Source of the DNA: Flaccisagitta enflata
Lineage: Eukaryota > Chaetognatha > Sagittoidea > Aphragmophora
Length of the DNA stretch: 64,000 bases
Direction of reading: 5' to 3'
NCBI GenBank assembly: GCA_965153355.1
Contig: OZ231127.1
Span: 17,112,001-17,176,000, forward strand
In this document: positions 42,065 through 53,491 of the stretch, piece by piece
How the letters are laid out: every line of letters starts with the position of its first letter
Position numbering within the stretch: the first letter of the stretch is position 1
The notes under the pieces: generated by a model
Database searches by the model: none
Seen by the model: the letters and a program-made list of their open reading frames with translations, nothing else
What the model was told of the DNA's origin: nothing
Program-made: the position numbers and the translations under genes

Positions 42065-42352
42065 GGAAGAAGAAGAAGAAGAAGAAGAAGAAGAAGAAGA
42101 AGAAGAAGAAGAAGAAGAAGAAGAAGAAGAAGAAGAAGAAGAAGAAGAAGAAGAAGAAGAAGAAGAAGAAGAAGAAGAAGAAGAAGAAGAAGAAGAAGAA
42201 GAAGAAGAAGAAGAAGAAGAAGCAGAAGAAAAGAAGATGATGATGGAGAAGCAAAAGAAGAATGAGTGAGAGAAGAAGAAGAAGAAGAAGAAGAAGAAGA
42301 AGAAGAAGAAGAAGAAGAAGAAGAAGAAGAAGAAGAAGAAGAAGAAGAAGAA
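42065..42352. repeat. (GAA)n microsatellite, two blocks in a larger duplication
   Basis: GAA blocks at 42065-42232 and 42273-42352. Each is followed by a related segment (GATGATGATGGAGAAGCAAA at 42235 and ATGATGTTGGGGGAGCAAAA at 42353, then GAAGAATGAGTGAGAGAAGA in both), so block plus tail were duplicated as a unit. Confidence 0.92.
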
Positions 42353-42424
42353 TATGATGTTGGGGGAGCAAAAGAAGAATGAGTGAGAGAAGAAGGAGAA
42401 AAAGAAGGTGAAGACAGTATGAGG

Positions 42425-43132
42425 CGGAAGCAGAAAGGAAAGTTAATGGAGAGATTGTGACGAAGCCATATCGTGATTGGCAAAGAGAGAAAAAAGAATC
42501 GTGATAATCTTGATAAGATTATCTCAGCAAAGAAACAATTTAGTGTTGCGTATTAAGAATCGCATAACCTATTCTTGTCTAACAAAAAGTACCGTACAAA
42601 CTTGTTTAATCTCTGGTCTTTAACTTTGCAACTAAGAAAACAAAACAGTGATAAATAATGAATAAGAAGAAGGTGAAGACGGGCGGAAGCCAAGAAGGTT
42701 GAATAAAAACTCCACTTTATTCATGCGGCTTGTGAGAAAAGAGGAAATCATGAGAAAAGGTCGCACCAACCGCCGTAGAAAATGGAATTATGCCCATGTC
42801 TTCACATTTTTTTAAATAACATTTTCTTCCTCCCATTTATTTCATCGAGTGAGAAAGGGAGGACAAGAAAGCGAGTAGTGCAAGTTGACAGGTTAAGAAA
42901 GGGAAGAGACCGATTGCATGGTGTCACGCCAACACAGACCGTAACGCAGAGTTGATCGAAAGCGAGAATACTATCAACACTACAACACATAGCATAAAAG
43001 ATCACAGAAGAGGAATAACGTATCATGAATAATCAAGTAAATGCCACTGATATTAGTGAGGGGATTTTGTTGAAATAGGCTTAATAAAGCACTGTTAAAA
43101 GTATATGTTCTATGAAATATTATCAAGGTTCA
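42425..43132. other. non-repetitive stretch, nothing recognised
   Basis: No supported gene, RNA or repeat. Confidence 0.5.
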
Positions 43133-43303
43133 TTTTTAGTCGCGGACACGCGACTCTACACCTTGCCGTGTCGGTCGGTCCGTCCGTCGGTCCGTCCGTC
43201 CGTTCGTCCGTCCGTCGGTCACATTTCTGAATTCCGAGCGGTTTTTGCGGTACTGCTCCTGCCCAACCGTCCGCGACTGGATTGCCGTGTATCCGGCCTT
43301 GTT
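43133..43303 (+). mobile_element. family B element (B10), short subtype
   Basis: Same subtype as 28566-28725: TTTTT, AGTCGCG-GACA-CGCGACT, CTACACCTTGCCGTGTCGG, many GTCCGTCC units, ATTCCGAGCGGTTTTTGCGG, CTGCTCCTGCCCAACCGTCC, end GTGTATCCGGCCTTGTT. Confidence 0.88.
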
Positions 43304-44026
43304 TATACACATTAGACAATGATTATCAAACAGAAACTGGATTTAAAGAATCGTTTGTAGCTGTTAACTTCGTTCTGAAGCTTCTTAGCTGCGCAGTAGT
43401 TTTTATGCTTATTAGCTATGAAAACATGTGATTGGTAGAAGGGGAGCGCTGCAGAGTAAATATTTTTTGAAACCAGACTCAGATAGTAATTTGTCTCTCC
43501 TATCATGTATGATATGTGCAACAAAAAGTTAAAAATACAGTTACAAAATACTTGTCAACTAAACTGCAAAAGGAACTTTATCTCTGCACAGTATATGCTT
43601 CCACTCATATACATACAAATCCAATCTTAGGCTATAACCCCTAACTTTTTGGTTAAAGAAATAATTATCCATAACCCATGGATTGGTATTTTTATACAGA
43701 TATGAAGACTTTTGTTTAATCCTAAAAGATATAGAGTTAAGAATATGAAATTCTAAGAGGGAGCTATAATACAGTAACCTTAATCTAGCGCTGACTTCTG
43801 GCATCGGATTGGTTTTCCAATTCAGCTATTACAGGTTAAACTCAATTGAAAAATCGGTATTCACATGCACAAGCTTGAAGTCAGAGGCTGAAGGTCCGTC
43901 CTTTTGCTTCTATCTGTCGAAGTCGAGGGCGAGATTTAAAGGCGGCTGCCACCAATGAAGGCAGGAGAGAGCGCGAGACCGCGAAAGACTGACCCTCAGG
44001 GTTGTTTATGGTAAGGATGATGTCAA

Positions 44027-44030
<4 letters not shown>

Positions 44031-44084
<54 letters not shown>
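44031..44084. repeat. (GA)n microsatellite followed by (CAGA)n
   Basis: GA dinucleotides passing into CAGA units to about 44110. Confidence 0.95.
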
Positions 44085-44098
<14 letters not shown>

Positions 44099-44111
44099 GC
44101 AGACAGAGACA

Positions 44112-45157
44112 GGAGACAGGAGACAGCGACGGAGATAGGCAGGAGGAAAGGAAGATATAAACAGACATAGAAAAGAGAGAAAAAGGGACAGTTGATGAGT
44201 TGGAGTAACATACTTTACGGCACATTACTAAACTCACTCACCGACACGCAAAATAGCCCAACCGTGTAACACAGTGGCACTTAGAAATAATTAATTCAAA
44301 TGTAGGTAAATGGGTATTTGTCATATATGTATGGATGCATTGACTTTCGATTTTTCATCTTGCCCAACTGTCTCAGTTGTACCCCTGCCTCAAACATCTC
44401 GCAATTGACTTTCCCTGCAGTATTCCGGACCCTTATAAGTTTTATGAGAGCAAGCAGAAAAAAAAACTGGATCCAATTTTCTAGCGAAAGGATATTTGAG
44501 AGGGATCTTGCGAGATTTCCGAGCTGACAGATGAGGCATCAAACAATCATATAAAATCATCTGTGAGCTGACAAACGAGGCATCAAATAATCATCTAAAA
44601 TCATCTGTGGAATTGTGAAGCTCGGAATTTTGGATTCGATTAGGAGAGACTCGGAAGTGGTGAAGCCGGGATTAATATCTTTTCATGGATGAATTGAGTT
44701 CTTGGGAAAAAGTAAGTTAGTTGCTGAAAATATGTATTGACGATCTTGTGATAGACAAATGAGAAACGCGATGAGAAAGTTTAGAATGATTTATCGTTAA
44801 AACACTAAAAGACGTGTACTGATTTTGTCTGTTTTTTTTTGTCTCATATATTTCATCTTTTTAATTTTTTCTGTTTTTTTGTCTGGACTTTAATGTGCAA
44901 AACAGAGCCACTCCCTCTCAATGAAATATTCAGATTGGTAATCACGATTTGCAATTGAAATTTTCCACGTTGATCACGTGACCAAGTCCATTGACCTTAA
45001 TCGCCTTTTCCTCACCTCATCAACTAAAACAAGAGGGGGAGCTGCTGGTTGCCGGAAGTGTTTTCCATTCAGGGAGGCTATTGTTGGTTTGTTTTTTGTT
45101 TTTTGTTTGTTTTTTTTTTTCGTTTCATTTGTTTGTTTTTTCTATGCATATCGACCG
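44112..45157. other. mostly unique; one ~58-bp imperfect duplication
   Basis: GAGCTGACAGATGAGGCATC (44520) recurs as GAGCTGACAAACGAGGCATC (44564) with matching downstream CAAATAATCAT and AAAATCATCTGTG. No gene recognised. Confidence 0.55.
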
Positions 45158-45240
45158 TTTTTTAAGTCGCGTGCTGCGCAACTTTTCGATCCGTCAGTCC
45201 GTCCATCGGTCCGTCGGTCACTGTTGTCCATTTTTGTTAA
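45158..45240 (+). mobile_element. family B element (B11), truncated
   Basis: TTTTTTAAGTCGCGTGCTGC then GCAACTTTTCGATCCGTC and GTCCGTCC words; the hairpin has one unpaired position and the far end is missing. Confidence 0.6.
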
Positions 45241-45826
45241 AGACATCATTTTACAAATAGTTTAAGTGTTACGACATGTTAGAATCGACTGAAAAGTGTT
45301 TTGAAATGCTTCAATGTAAGAAGATGTAAGAATTCCGTTAGTGGCGGTTCGTTAGAGCGGGATTCAACTGTACTTCATTTCAATTTCATTCTACTAAGTA
45401 ACGAACCGTTAATCGATGCCCCAACCCATTGCCCGCCGCGCCCCTCTTTGGTAGGTAGTCCCTTTTTCCATAGTTTCCATAGTTCCGAGGTTTATCCTGA
45501 CCGACTGGATCTGGTTAAAATGAGGTTGGTCTCATGTCGGTGGACGATGCAATGAATAAAGCGAATTGCTTAGTATGAAAATGTGCGATTCCCGCATTTG
45601 TCCTTTATCCTCTTTGCCTCTGGTACTCAAATTGCGCCTGAAGGCCCTCGATTCACGGACGAATGATAGCACTTAAAGTTGGGCAATTCTAAAAGAGGGA
45701 GTGTCTGTCGGTAGGTTCGTTCCTATCTTGATCTGTTCAATGTAATTTTTGGATGACGCAAAATCGATCAAAATAGTGTTTTATCGAGCATTGATGTCCC
45801 TGCCCAATCGCAAGCAACTACTTTTT
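45241..45826. other. non-repetitive stretch, nothing recognised
   Basis: Just before the next element, CCCTGCCCAATCGCAAGCAA resembles the family B body end and may be a remnant. Confidence 0.4.
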
Positions 45827-46455
45827 GGGCAGCGGCCCCGAAGGAGCCGATGACCTATGCTTCTACATATGCAGAAATTTCTCTTTCTTCTTTTCCTCCT
45901 CCTACGTCCCCCCCACCCCGCATCAAGGCCCTAATTCCAGCATTGAGGCTCATATCCCTGCGTTGAGGCCCAAATCCCAGCCTCGAGGCCCAAATCCCAG
46001 CCTCGAGGCCCAAATCCCAGCCTCAAAGCTCAAATCCCAGCCTCAAAGCTCAAACCCCAGGACCAAGGCTCAAATTCCACCCTCAAGGCCCATATCCCAG
46101 GCTTCAAGGCTCAAATCCCAGACTCAAGACTCAAATCAAAGCCTCAAACCCAAATCCCAGCCTTGAAGCCCAAATCCCAGCCTTGAAGCCCAAATCCCAG
46201 CCTTGAGGCTCAAATCCTAGCCCCAAGACTCAAATCCCAGTGCTAAGCATAGGTCACCGGGTCCTTCAGGGCTTGCTGACCAATATCAAGCCTTGACACC
46301 CATATCCTAGCCCACTGGTTCAAATTACACGCTTACTAGAACAGCAGAGGTCATCAGCCCCTTCGGAGCCGCTGCCTCTGCCACCATCACACATCCATAT
46401 ACACTCACATAGGAGTAACGGTTACCGCTGACCATCTAACGCTTTTGCGACTATT
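45827..46455 (+). mobile_element. family A element (A5), single-orientation core
   Basis: GGGCAGCGGCCCCGAAGGAG, CGATGACCTATGCTTCTACA, then about 13 AGGCCCAAATCCCAGCCTCA-type units all in one direction, AGGTCATCAGCCCCTTCGGA with GCCGCTGCC, a weak second stem-loop, and the terminus TTACCGCTGACCATCTAACG plus CTTTTGCGACTATT. No central reversal in this copy. Confidence 0.8.
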
Positions 46456-46960
46456 GGTTTTACCAAGTTCTCCTCGCCAGAGGACGCAATGGCGCCTTTC
46501 GAGGCTTTTTCCCATCTGATTCTTTACAACCTTCTTTTATTACAGTGCGATGCATAAAAAAAGATACAAGCAAAGTTCATGTTCAAGGAACTTATAATTT
46601 CAAAGGTTTTTCTTGGGAGCATTTGAAAGAGCTTCAGACATTGCCACCCAGCCCAAAGAGTTTGATCAATTTGTTTAAATTTTATGATATAACAAAGATA
46701 AGGTATCATAAACAACAATGAAAATTGTGACCTTTTTTACTGCTATCACAAAAGGAAAGTTTTTACTTAAATTCACATAACTCTTTAATGAATTGTGCTA
46801 CAGATGCCAGATACGACTCAAATGGAAGCTATTTTGAGGGTTATATGTAGTTTTACTTCGCACAAAAAGTTATGTGCAGATGACACACTCCAACAACAAT
46901 GACTACGCTACTACAGAGACATACATAGAAAGAAGAAAAAAAAGAAGCAAAAACGTTGAT
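46456..46960. other. non-repetitive stretch / possible LINE 3' flank
   Basis: Lies 3' of the truncated LINE (minus strand). Its 3' UTR probably extends into this stretch but no tail is clear. Confidence 0.4.
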
Positions 46961-47363
46961 TTAGGATTCGTTGACAATTACCAAAAGACCATCCAAGGTA
47001 TAGTTACGTAGCCTTGGTACATTTCGTATGAACCGATTACTGCGTCTATGAAAAATTTCAGAAATAGAGTCATGACCATACCGCATCCGGATCTCTCTTG
47101 TACTTTCACGACGTGAAAAACTAAAAATTTTCCGTATCGCATCATTGACAGCAGTATTCAACTTTAACATCTCATTGTTTGTAAGATCTTTGACTTCACA
47201 AGCATATAACAGCTTCGGTACACAAACAGAATATAAAATCTTCATCAGAATATCAACATTAGGTTTCCCATTGACATTTAGTACCGAGTTAGAGGCACGG
47301 AAAAAACCCTTCAAATCTTCGTCACTCGAGCAAATGAAATTGTCACCAGATAAAACGGTTACA
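46961..47363 (-). pseudogene. LINE reverse transcriptase, C-terminal part (split gene)
   Basis: Minus-strand frame with motifs of the RT thumb and C-terminus: FFRASNSVLNVNGKPNVDIL, SVCVPKLLYACEV, and NDAIRKIFSF. It is the continuation of the RT fragment at 51184-52490, separated by a 3816-bp insertion. With the insertion and one copy of the 4-bp duplication left out, the frames meet in phase right after the conserved KYLGV motif. The frame ends at a stop at 46961-46963. As it stands the gene is broken. Confidence 0.8.
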
Positions 47364-48350
47364 CACACTTCGAAAGACTTCGGAAGAAGCCTCATGAAAA
47401 TACCATGTCATGAGACTTTGCATGGTGTTCACCAATACTATGGAGGAGGTCGGAAAAATAGGGGCAAAAAGATCCGTATTGTAGGAGTACAGTAAATGCC
47501 CCCTAAAGTTAATGCACAAATAGTATCTATTATGGTAAAATTCAATTGATTTTGATTGTTTAATTACCTATAGGTGCTTCTTTCCCAATGCCTTACTCGT
47601 TCTTATCATGTCCCAGAGCATTGAAATACTAGTCCTTGTTGTCCTATTGTTGTTCCAGAGTTGTCCTGAAGTTGTCCTGAAAGTGTATGTAGCTTACTCC
47701 AAGATATCAAGAAAATTCTCTTTTAGCAAAAAGTATTTTTGAAAAATGTTTAATATTTTTACTAGAATATTCTTAGACTTGTCCTAGAATCATCCCATTT
47801 TGTCCTAGAAAATATCACTTGTCCTAGAGTTGTCCAAGGCTTGTCCTAATTGTCCTTAAGTCACAATAGTTGTCCTAAAGTTGTGCCAAATTTACCTTTG
47901 AGTTGCCTCTAATCTTTTAAGAAAATTTTACTTACAAGATATGAAAAAAACTCTCTTTCAGCCAAAAGTTTGTTGAAAAATGTTCATTGATTTTATCAGA
48001 ATTGTCCCAGAGTTGTCCCAGAGATGTCCAAGAGTTTACTTGAAATTGTCCATAAATTGTCTCAGCTATCCTAAAGTTGTTCAGATATTGTCTTAATTAT
48101 CCTTAGGTTGAACAAATTGTCATAAAGTTATGCCAGTTTCCCCAGAGTTGCCTAAGACCTAAGAAAATTTTTGTTTTAAAGATGTCCTAGAGATGTCCTA
48201 AAACTATCCAACAGCTGTCCAAAAGGGTATTTTTTGTGCTTGAAAGTTTACAGATCTGTTTAAATAAACATGATGATGCTCAGTACTTGTCTCGCCTTTC
48301 CTCAGCCATCTCAAGCCTCAAATATGCTCCCTTAGACCCCAATATTCTAA

Positions 48351-48774
48351 AATAGTCGCAAAAGCGTTAGATGGTCAGCGATACCCATGCCCTGCTTAAG
48401 TGGGTTGTGGTTGAAGTTGAGCGGGGAGCAGGGCAGCGGCCCCAAAGGGGTCAATGCTTTCACACATATGGGGAATTTTATCCTCCTCCGCACCCCTCCC
48501 CCCTCCCCCCAGCCTCCAGGCCCACATCTCAGCCTCGAGGCCCTTATCCCAACCTCGAGGCCCAAATTCCAGTCTTGAGGCCCAAATCCCTAAAGACTGG
48601 AATCTGGGCCTTGGGGTTGGGATTTGGGCCTTGAGGGTGGGATTTTGGCCTCCAGGCTGAGATATGGGCCTGGAGGCTGGGGGAAGGGGGGGGAGTACAA
48701 AAGAGGAGAAAGAGGAGAAAATTCCCCATATGTGTGAAAGCATAGGTCATCGACCCCTTTGGGGCCGCTGCCTA
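48351..48774 (-). mobile_element. family A foldback element (A6)
   Basis: Begins AATAGTCGCAAAAGCGTTAG, ATGGTCAGCGATACCC, stem TGCCCTGCTT/GGAGCAGGGCA, GCGGCCCCAAAGGGGTCAA, TTTCACACATATGGGGAATT; core units CAGGCCCAAATCCCAG reverse direction near 48597; right arm ATTCCCCATATGTGTGAAAG, CATAGGTCATCGACCCC, GGGGCCGCTGCC. Confidence 0.85.
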
Positions 48775-48785
48775 ATCAGCCTTTT

Positions 48786-49127
48786 GGGCAGCGGCCCTAA
48801 AGGGGACATTGTCCTGTTGAACACAGGGGACTTTTGTTCATTCATCCGTTTGTTCATTAATCCCCCCCAGACCCTCTCAGGCCTGAAATCTGCCCTCTCA
48901 GTCCTGAAATCTGCCCTCTCAAGCCTGAAATATGACAGATTCCAGGCCTGAGAGGGCAAATTTCAGGCCTGAGAGTAGATTTCAAACCTGACAGGCAAAA
49001 AACAGGTTGCCCAAGGGCAATACGTGGTCAGCGATACCCGTTGCCCTGCTTTGCATTGTTGTTAATCAGAATGAGAGGCAGGGCAGCGGCCCCAAAGGGG
49101 AAGAAGTCCTGTAGAATACAGGACTTT
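48786..49127 (-). mobile_element. family A foldback element (A7), type-2 ends
   Basis: GGGCAGCGGCCCTAAAGGGG, ACATTGTCCTGTTGAACACA, GGGGAC; core GGCCTGAAATCTGCCCTCTC units reversing near 48930; distal hairpin TTGCCC-AA-GGGCAA region (about 49008-49021), GTGGTCAGCGATACCC, stem TTGCCCTGCTTT/AGGCAGGGCA, then GCGGCCCCAAAGGGG and AAGTCCTGTAGAATACAGGA. Abuts the next copy. Confidence 0.75.
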
Positions 49128-49128
49128 T

Positions 49129-49686
49129 GGGCAGTGGTCCCAAAGGGGCCGATGACCTATGCTTTCTCACATAGGGGAAATTTTTCCTTCTCCTTCTCCT
49201 CCATCCACCCCCTTCGAAGCTCATATCCTGGCCTTGAGGCCCAAATCCTAGCCTTTAGGCCCAAATCACAGCCTCATAGCTCAAATCACAGCCTAAAGCC
49301 TCAAATCACAGCCATGAGGCTCAAATGACAGCCTCATGGGTCAAATCACAGCTTAGAGACTCAAATCCCAGCCTCGAGGCTCATGTTCCAGCCTAAAGCC
49401 TCAAATCTTAGCCTCAAGCTTCAAATCCCAGCCTTGAGGCTCAAATCACAGCCTTGAGGCTCAAATCGCAGCCTCGAGGCTCAAATCACAGCCTCGAGGC
49501 TCAAATCACAGTCTTGAGGTTCAAATCCCCTTATTGATGCTCAAATTCAATCCTTGAACTTCAAAACTTACTAAGCATAGGTCATCTGCCCCTTCGGGGC
49601 CGCTGCCCCTTTCACCATCACACACCCACATATACTCACAAAGGGGCAACGGGTACCGCTGACCATCTAACGCTTTTGCGACTATT
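49129..49686 (+). mobile_element. family A element (A8), single-orientation core
   Basis: GGGCAGTGGTCCCAAAGGGG, CCGATGACCTATGCTTTCTC; about 17 units AGGCTCAAATCACAGCCT in one direction; GCATAGGTCATCTGCCCC; stem TGCCCCTTT (49604-49612)/AAAGGGGCA (49640-49648), with stem bases differing from other copies but still paired; terminus ACCGCTGACCATCTAACGCT and TTTGCGACTATT. Confidence 0.85.
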
Positions 49687-50295
49687 GTTTGTTTGTCTGT
49701 CCATTCGTCTGTCCGCCCCCCAGGCCCTCTCAGGCCTGAAATCTGCCATCTCAGGCCTAAATTCTGTCCTCTCAGGCCTGAAATCTGCCCTCTCAGGCCT
49801 GGAATTTGAGAGGGCAGGTTTCAGGCCTGAGAGGACAAATTTCAGGCCTGAGAGGGCAGATTCAAGGCCTGAGAGGGCAGATTTCAGGCCTGAGAGGGCA
49901 GGTTTTAGGCCTGAGAGGGCAGATTTCAGGCCTGAGAGGACAGAATATTAGGCTTGATAATTTCAGTTTGAAGCCTGAGACTAAAGTTTTAGGCCAGATA
50001 GCAATTTTCAGGGCTTCAGAGCCGATTTGAGGACTGAAAGGTATATTTGAGGTCTGGAGGGCAAGCTTCAGGACATCAGACTTTGAGGGTAGACTTATGC
50101 CGCAGAGGGCTTATTTGAAGCTTCAACGGCTAGATTAGAGTTTGGGAGGGCTTGGAGACCAAAAAATCAGGCCTGAGAAAACTATTTGAAGTCTTAACGG
50201 TAAACAGGGGGAAAAAAGACAGACAGACAAATGGAAGGATGGACAGACAAATTGACAGATGTTTGAATAATCACCACGGTATTCTACAGGACATT
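49687..50295. mobile_element. family A-like foldback core (A9), type 2, degraded
   Basis: GGCCTGAAATCTGCCCTCTC units to 49800, then the reverse orientation AGGCCTGAGAGGGCAGATTT units, decaying into GAGGCTTGAAG-type remnants, with GACAGACAAATGG repeats and TATTCTACAGGACATTGACC at the right. The left terminus is missing; it follows directly after A8. Confidence 0.65.
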
Positions 50296-51183
50296 GACCA
50301 TTTAAGACCAGTTTGAGGCCTGTATGATGTCTTATTGGAAGAAAACAGACATCAACAGATAAGGCCTTAGAGGTCTGATTATCCCAAGAAAGATTTGAGG
50401 GCAAATGTATGAACAGAAATTTTGACAAAAAAAACTCAATTGCAAGACATTTACTTATTGGAAGATGCTGAGACAAGTATTGAACAACTTCATTAAGTAT
50501 TGACTAAAACCGTTCTATGAACTTTCAAGCAACTCTCCAATGATTGAGAGGCAACATTTGAATAACTGGTAGACACCTCTTGGACAACTGTGGAAAATTC
50601 TACTAAAAGATTAGAGGCAACTCAAAAGGAAATTTGGCACAACTTTAGTACTATTTTAACTTCAGGACAATTAGGACAAGCCTTGGACAACTCTAGGACA
50701 AGTGACATATTCTAGGACAAGTTTAGGATAATTCTAAGACAAGTCTAGGACAAATCTAGGATAAATCTAGGACAATTCTGGTTAGACTAATGAACATTTT
50801 TCAAAAATACTTTTAGCTAAAAGGGAATTTTCTTGATATCTTGGAGTAAGTTATATACACTTTTAGGACAACTTCAGGACAACTCTGGAACAACTGTAGG
50901 ACAACAAGGACTGGTATTTCAATGCTCTGGGACATGAAAAGAACAAGTAAGACATTAGGAAAGAAGCACCTGTAGGTAATTAAACAATCAGAATCAATTG
51001 AATTTTACCAAAAAAGATATCATTTGTGCATTAACTTTAGGGTGCATTTACTGTACTCCTACAATACGGATTTTTTTGCCCCTATTTTTCCGACCTCCTC
51101 CATAGTATTGGTGAACACCATGCAAAGTCTCATGACATGGTATTTTCATGAGGCTTCTTCCGAAGTCTTTCGAAGTGTGTACA

Positions 51184-52490
51184 CCGAGATATTTCCATTT
51201 CTCTACTACATCGATCAATTTACCATTCAGAGTGAAAGTAATGTCGTTTAGATGAGTACGTTGCTTACCAAAAGTTACAACTTTTGTCTTTTTGAAGTTA
51301 TACTCTATACACCAGAAGTCTCCATATTCAGTACCGATATCAATAAGCTGTTGCAAAGAAGAGCGTGTGGGTGCAAGTAGTGCAAGGTCATCTGCATACA
51401 AAATTGCAGCTACAAATAAATCAACAATGTGACAGCCACAGCCGCTATTTTTAAGCAAAATAATCAAATCATCAAGATAAATCGCGAATAGTCTTGGGCT
51501 CAAAACGCCTCCTTGTTTAACACCAGAAGACACTTTAAATTCGTAACTAAATGAATCCTTCCATTTGCATTTAACATACATATTACCGTACCAATACATC
51601 AGTATGCGTAAGAAACAAATCGGCGCTTGCCGATCCATTAGTTTTATATATATTCCGTAATGATCGACTTTGTCAAAGCCTTTAGTACAATCTAGAAAGG
51701 CCGCAAACACATTAGAACCATTTTCGCAAAAATAATTGATACATTCTTTTAGTACAAAGATAGCATGATTGCATGAATGCATTGATTTATATCCAAACTG
51801 TAGATCGTTACTAGTTAACCAAGATTGAAATTTCATCAATAGGCCGTGTTCAAACATGTAAGAAAATACAGAGCTAAGCGTAATCCCTCTATAGTTGGTC
51901 AAATCAGAAACATCACCATTAGGATCTTTCACGAGCGGAGAAATAATACCATTCAAAAAATCTTTTGGTACATAACTATGCTGCAACATAGCATTGAACA
52001 ATAATTGTAAGTGGACAATCAATTGCGGACTTCCATTTAAAATGTGCTCAGCCTTTAAAAATGAGGCAGTTGATTTATTCAACTTCAATTTACTAACTAT
52101 TGCCATCATATCATCCCAAGTAAAATAATAATCCGAGACCTTTTCATCAATTCCTCTTTGACAATATTCTTGATATCTACTATCAAACAACAATTTTAAA
52201 CGATTAGTTGCGGCAGGTCTATTACTAGAATAAACTTTTTGAAAAGAACCAGCAAATTCATCAGCGATTTTTTTGTCATCTACTAAGCCGTTAATACGCG
52301 TTGTTCCTTGAGAGTTGGAACCATGAATCGTTTTCCAACCTTGCCAAAATTTATTACAACGATTTTCAACTAAATCATTATGTATCTGATCCAGTCGCAG
52401 CTGGTCAGTATTTCTTTTTTCACGCCTCAAAGCATACTTATAACGATAGTGTGTAGTACGTTTGTTTTCGTAAACAGGACCAGTATTAGT
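51184..52490 (-). pseudogene. LINE reverse transcriptase, N-terminal part, 5'-truncated and interrupted
   Basis: Open on the minus strand from about 52485 (no ATG; the frame enters at the truncation) to 51184. Motifs: NKFWQGW in the linker before RT, NYRGITLSSVFSYMFEHGL, AFLDCTKGFDKVDH (catalytic Asp), SGVKQGGVLSPRLFAIYLDD, the catalytic YADDLALLAP, and EKWKYLGV, where the insertion follows. The endonuclease domain is missing upstream. Motif style suggests a CR1/L2/Daphne-like LINE rather than the family at 33-38 kb; that is inference. The frame runs on into the inserted element to 51048 as a chance extension. Confidence 0.85.
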
Positions 52491-52742
52491 TCAATTAAAA
52501 GTATCTAGATATGATTAAAGGCAATTTTAAGAGTTATTTGAAGATCTTGCATCTATTGACAACACCTAGTTTTTAATTTATGATAAAATCTAGTCAAATT
52601 AACCAAAATGTCCGAGATTGGTGATAATCACTTCATTTCTTCAAACTCGTTTGATTCCTCATAGAAAAGTGTTTCTTAAGTAATTTTTGAGCATAGAAAT
52701 CTTGAATGTAAAATTTGTATCTTTGTTTATGCATCGCACTGT
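52491..52742. other. non-repetitive AT-rich stretch
   Basis: Between the truncated LINE end and the palindromic element. Nothing recognised. Confidence 0.4.
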
Positions 52743-53491
52743 GTATACTACGCTGAGGAGAATACACTTTTTTTTATGCAGGGACCCTGAGGAGGGCCCA
52801 GATTTTTTTATTTTGATGTAACTAATGTATTCTAAAAAATTCAGGACCATAGACGTTCTTAAACATTCATCATATTGCACCTGAAAAATGGCTCATCCTT
52901 AAGGGGGCCAAAAAATCAAAATCATTATTCCTCAAATCTGATGCCAGATTCAGATTCCTTGTAAAAAATTATGTCAGATACTATATTTTTTTTCTTCTAA
53001 ATTTTGTTTTTAAGCTGAAAAAATGCAAAAAAAATCAAAAAAGACCTAGTTTTTTAAAAACCTTTATTTTTGGAGGTTTTTTGAATTTTTTCAGCTTAAA
53101 AACAAAATTTTGAAAAAAGGAATTTTAATATCTGACAAAATTTTTTACAAGGAATCTGAATCTGGTATTAGATTTGACAAAAAATGATTTTTAATTTTTG
53201 GCCCCCTCAAGGATGTGCCATTTTTCAGGTGCATTATGATTAATGTTTAAGATCGTCTCAGGTCCAGAAATTTTTAGAATACATTAGTTACATCAAATTA
53301 AAAAAATCTGGGCTCTCCTCTGGGTCCCAGCATGAAAACAGAACAAGTAGGCCAATAAGGTGCAACGTGTGGATCGTCGAACGAATGCGTTACAGACAGA
53401 CCGACCGACCGACCAACCAACCGACGGACACAGCCAGTTATAGAGGTGCTTTGTCGCACCTAAAAAGTGTATTCTCCTCAGCGTAGTATAC
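52743..53491. mobile_element. palindromic element with one family B insertion
   Basis: GTATACTACGCTGAGGAGAA at the left and its inverted copy at the right (TTCTCCTCAGCGTAGTATAC, to 53491). The arms pair through CCCAGATTTTTTTA, ACTAATGTATTCTA, AATTTTGTTTTTAAGCTGAA to a centre near 53045. TA adjoins the ends, so a TA-inserting MITE is possible. The right arm contains a family B element absent from the left arm. Confidence 0.75.
53335..53465 (-). mobile_element. family B element (B12), divergent copy in the palindrome arm
   Basis: Starts near CAGAACAAGTAGGCCAATAA, carries CCGACCGACCGACCAACC, GGACACAGCCAGTTATAG and terminal hairpin AGGTGC (53444-53449)/GCACCT (53456-53461) followed by AAAAA. Comparison with the empty left arm of the host palindrome places both ends in a T (A) run. 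Confidence 0.75.

Larger units (their letters stand above)
47364..51179. mobile_element. 3816-bp inverted-repeat element inserted in a LINE; TACA target duplication
   Basis: Ends are CACACTTCGAAAGACTTCGG and its reverse complement. The 4-bp TACA is present outside both ends (47360-47363, 51180-51183). Long inverted arms (about 47364-47935 and 50605-51179) are roughly 85-90% alike by eye and share the run GGTGCTTCTTTCC and many TTGTCCTAGAG-type 10-11-bp units. The left arm is extended by an imperfect ~240-bp tandem copy (47935-48230). The middle (48351-50295) holds four family A copies. No transposase recognised; class unknown, foldback DNA transposon-like. Confidence 0.75.

Noticed and set aside
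47145-47495. Plus-strand frame ending in YYGGGRKNRGKKIRIVGVQ, shared with the end of the minus-strand RT frame
   Set aside because: The shared peptide is the inverted terminal sequence of the 3816-bp insertion read from both ends, not a conserved protein.
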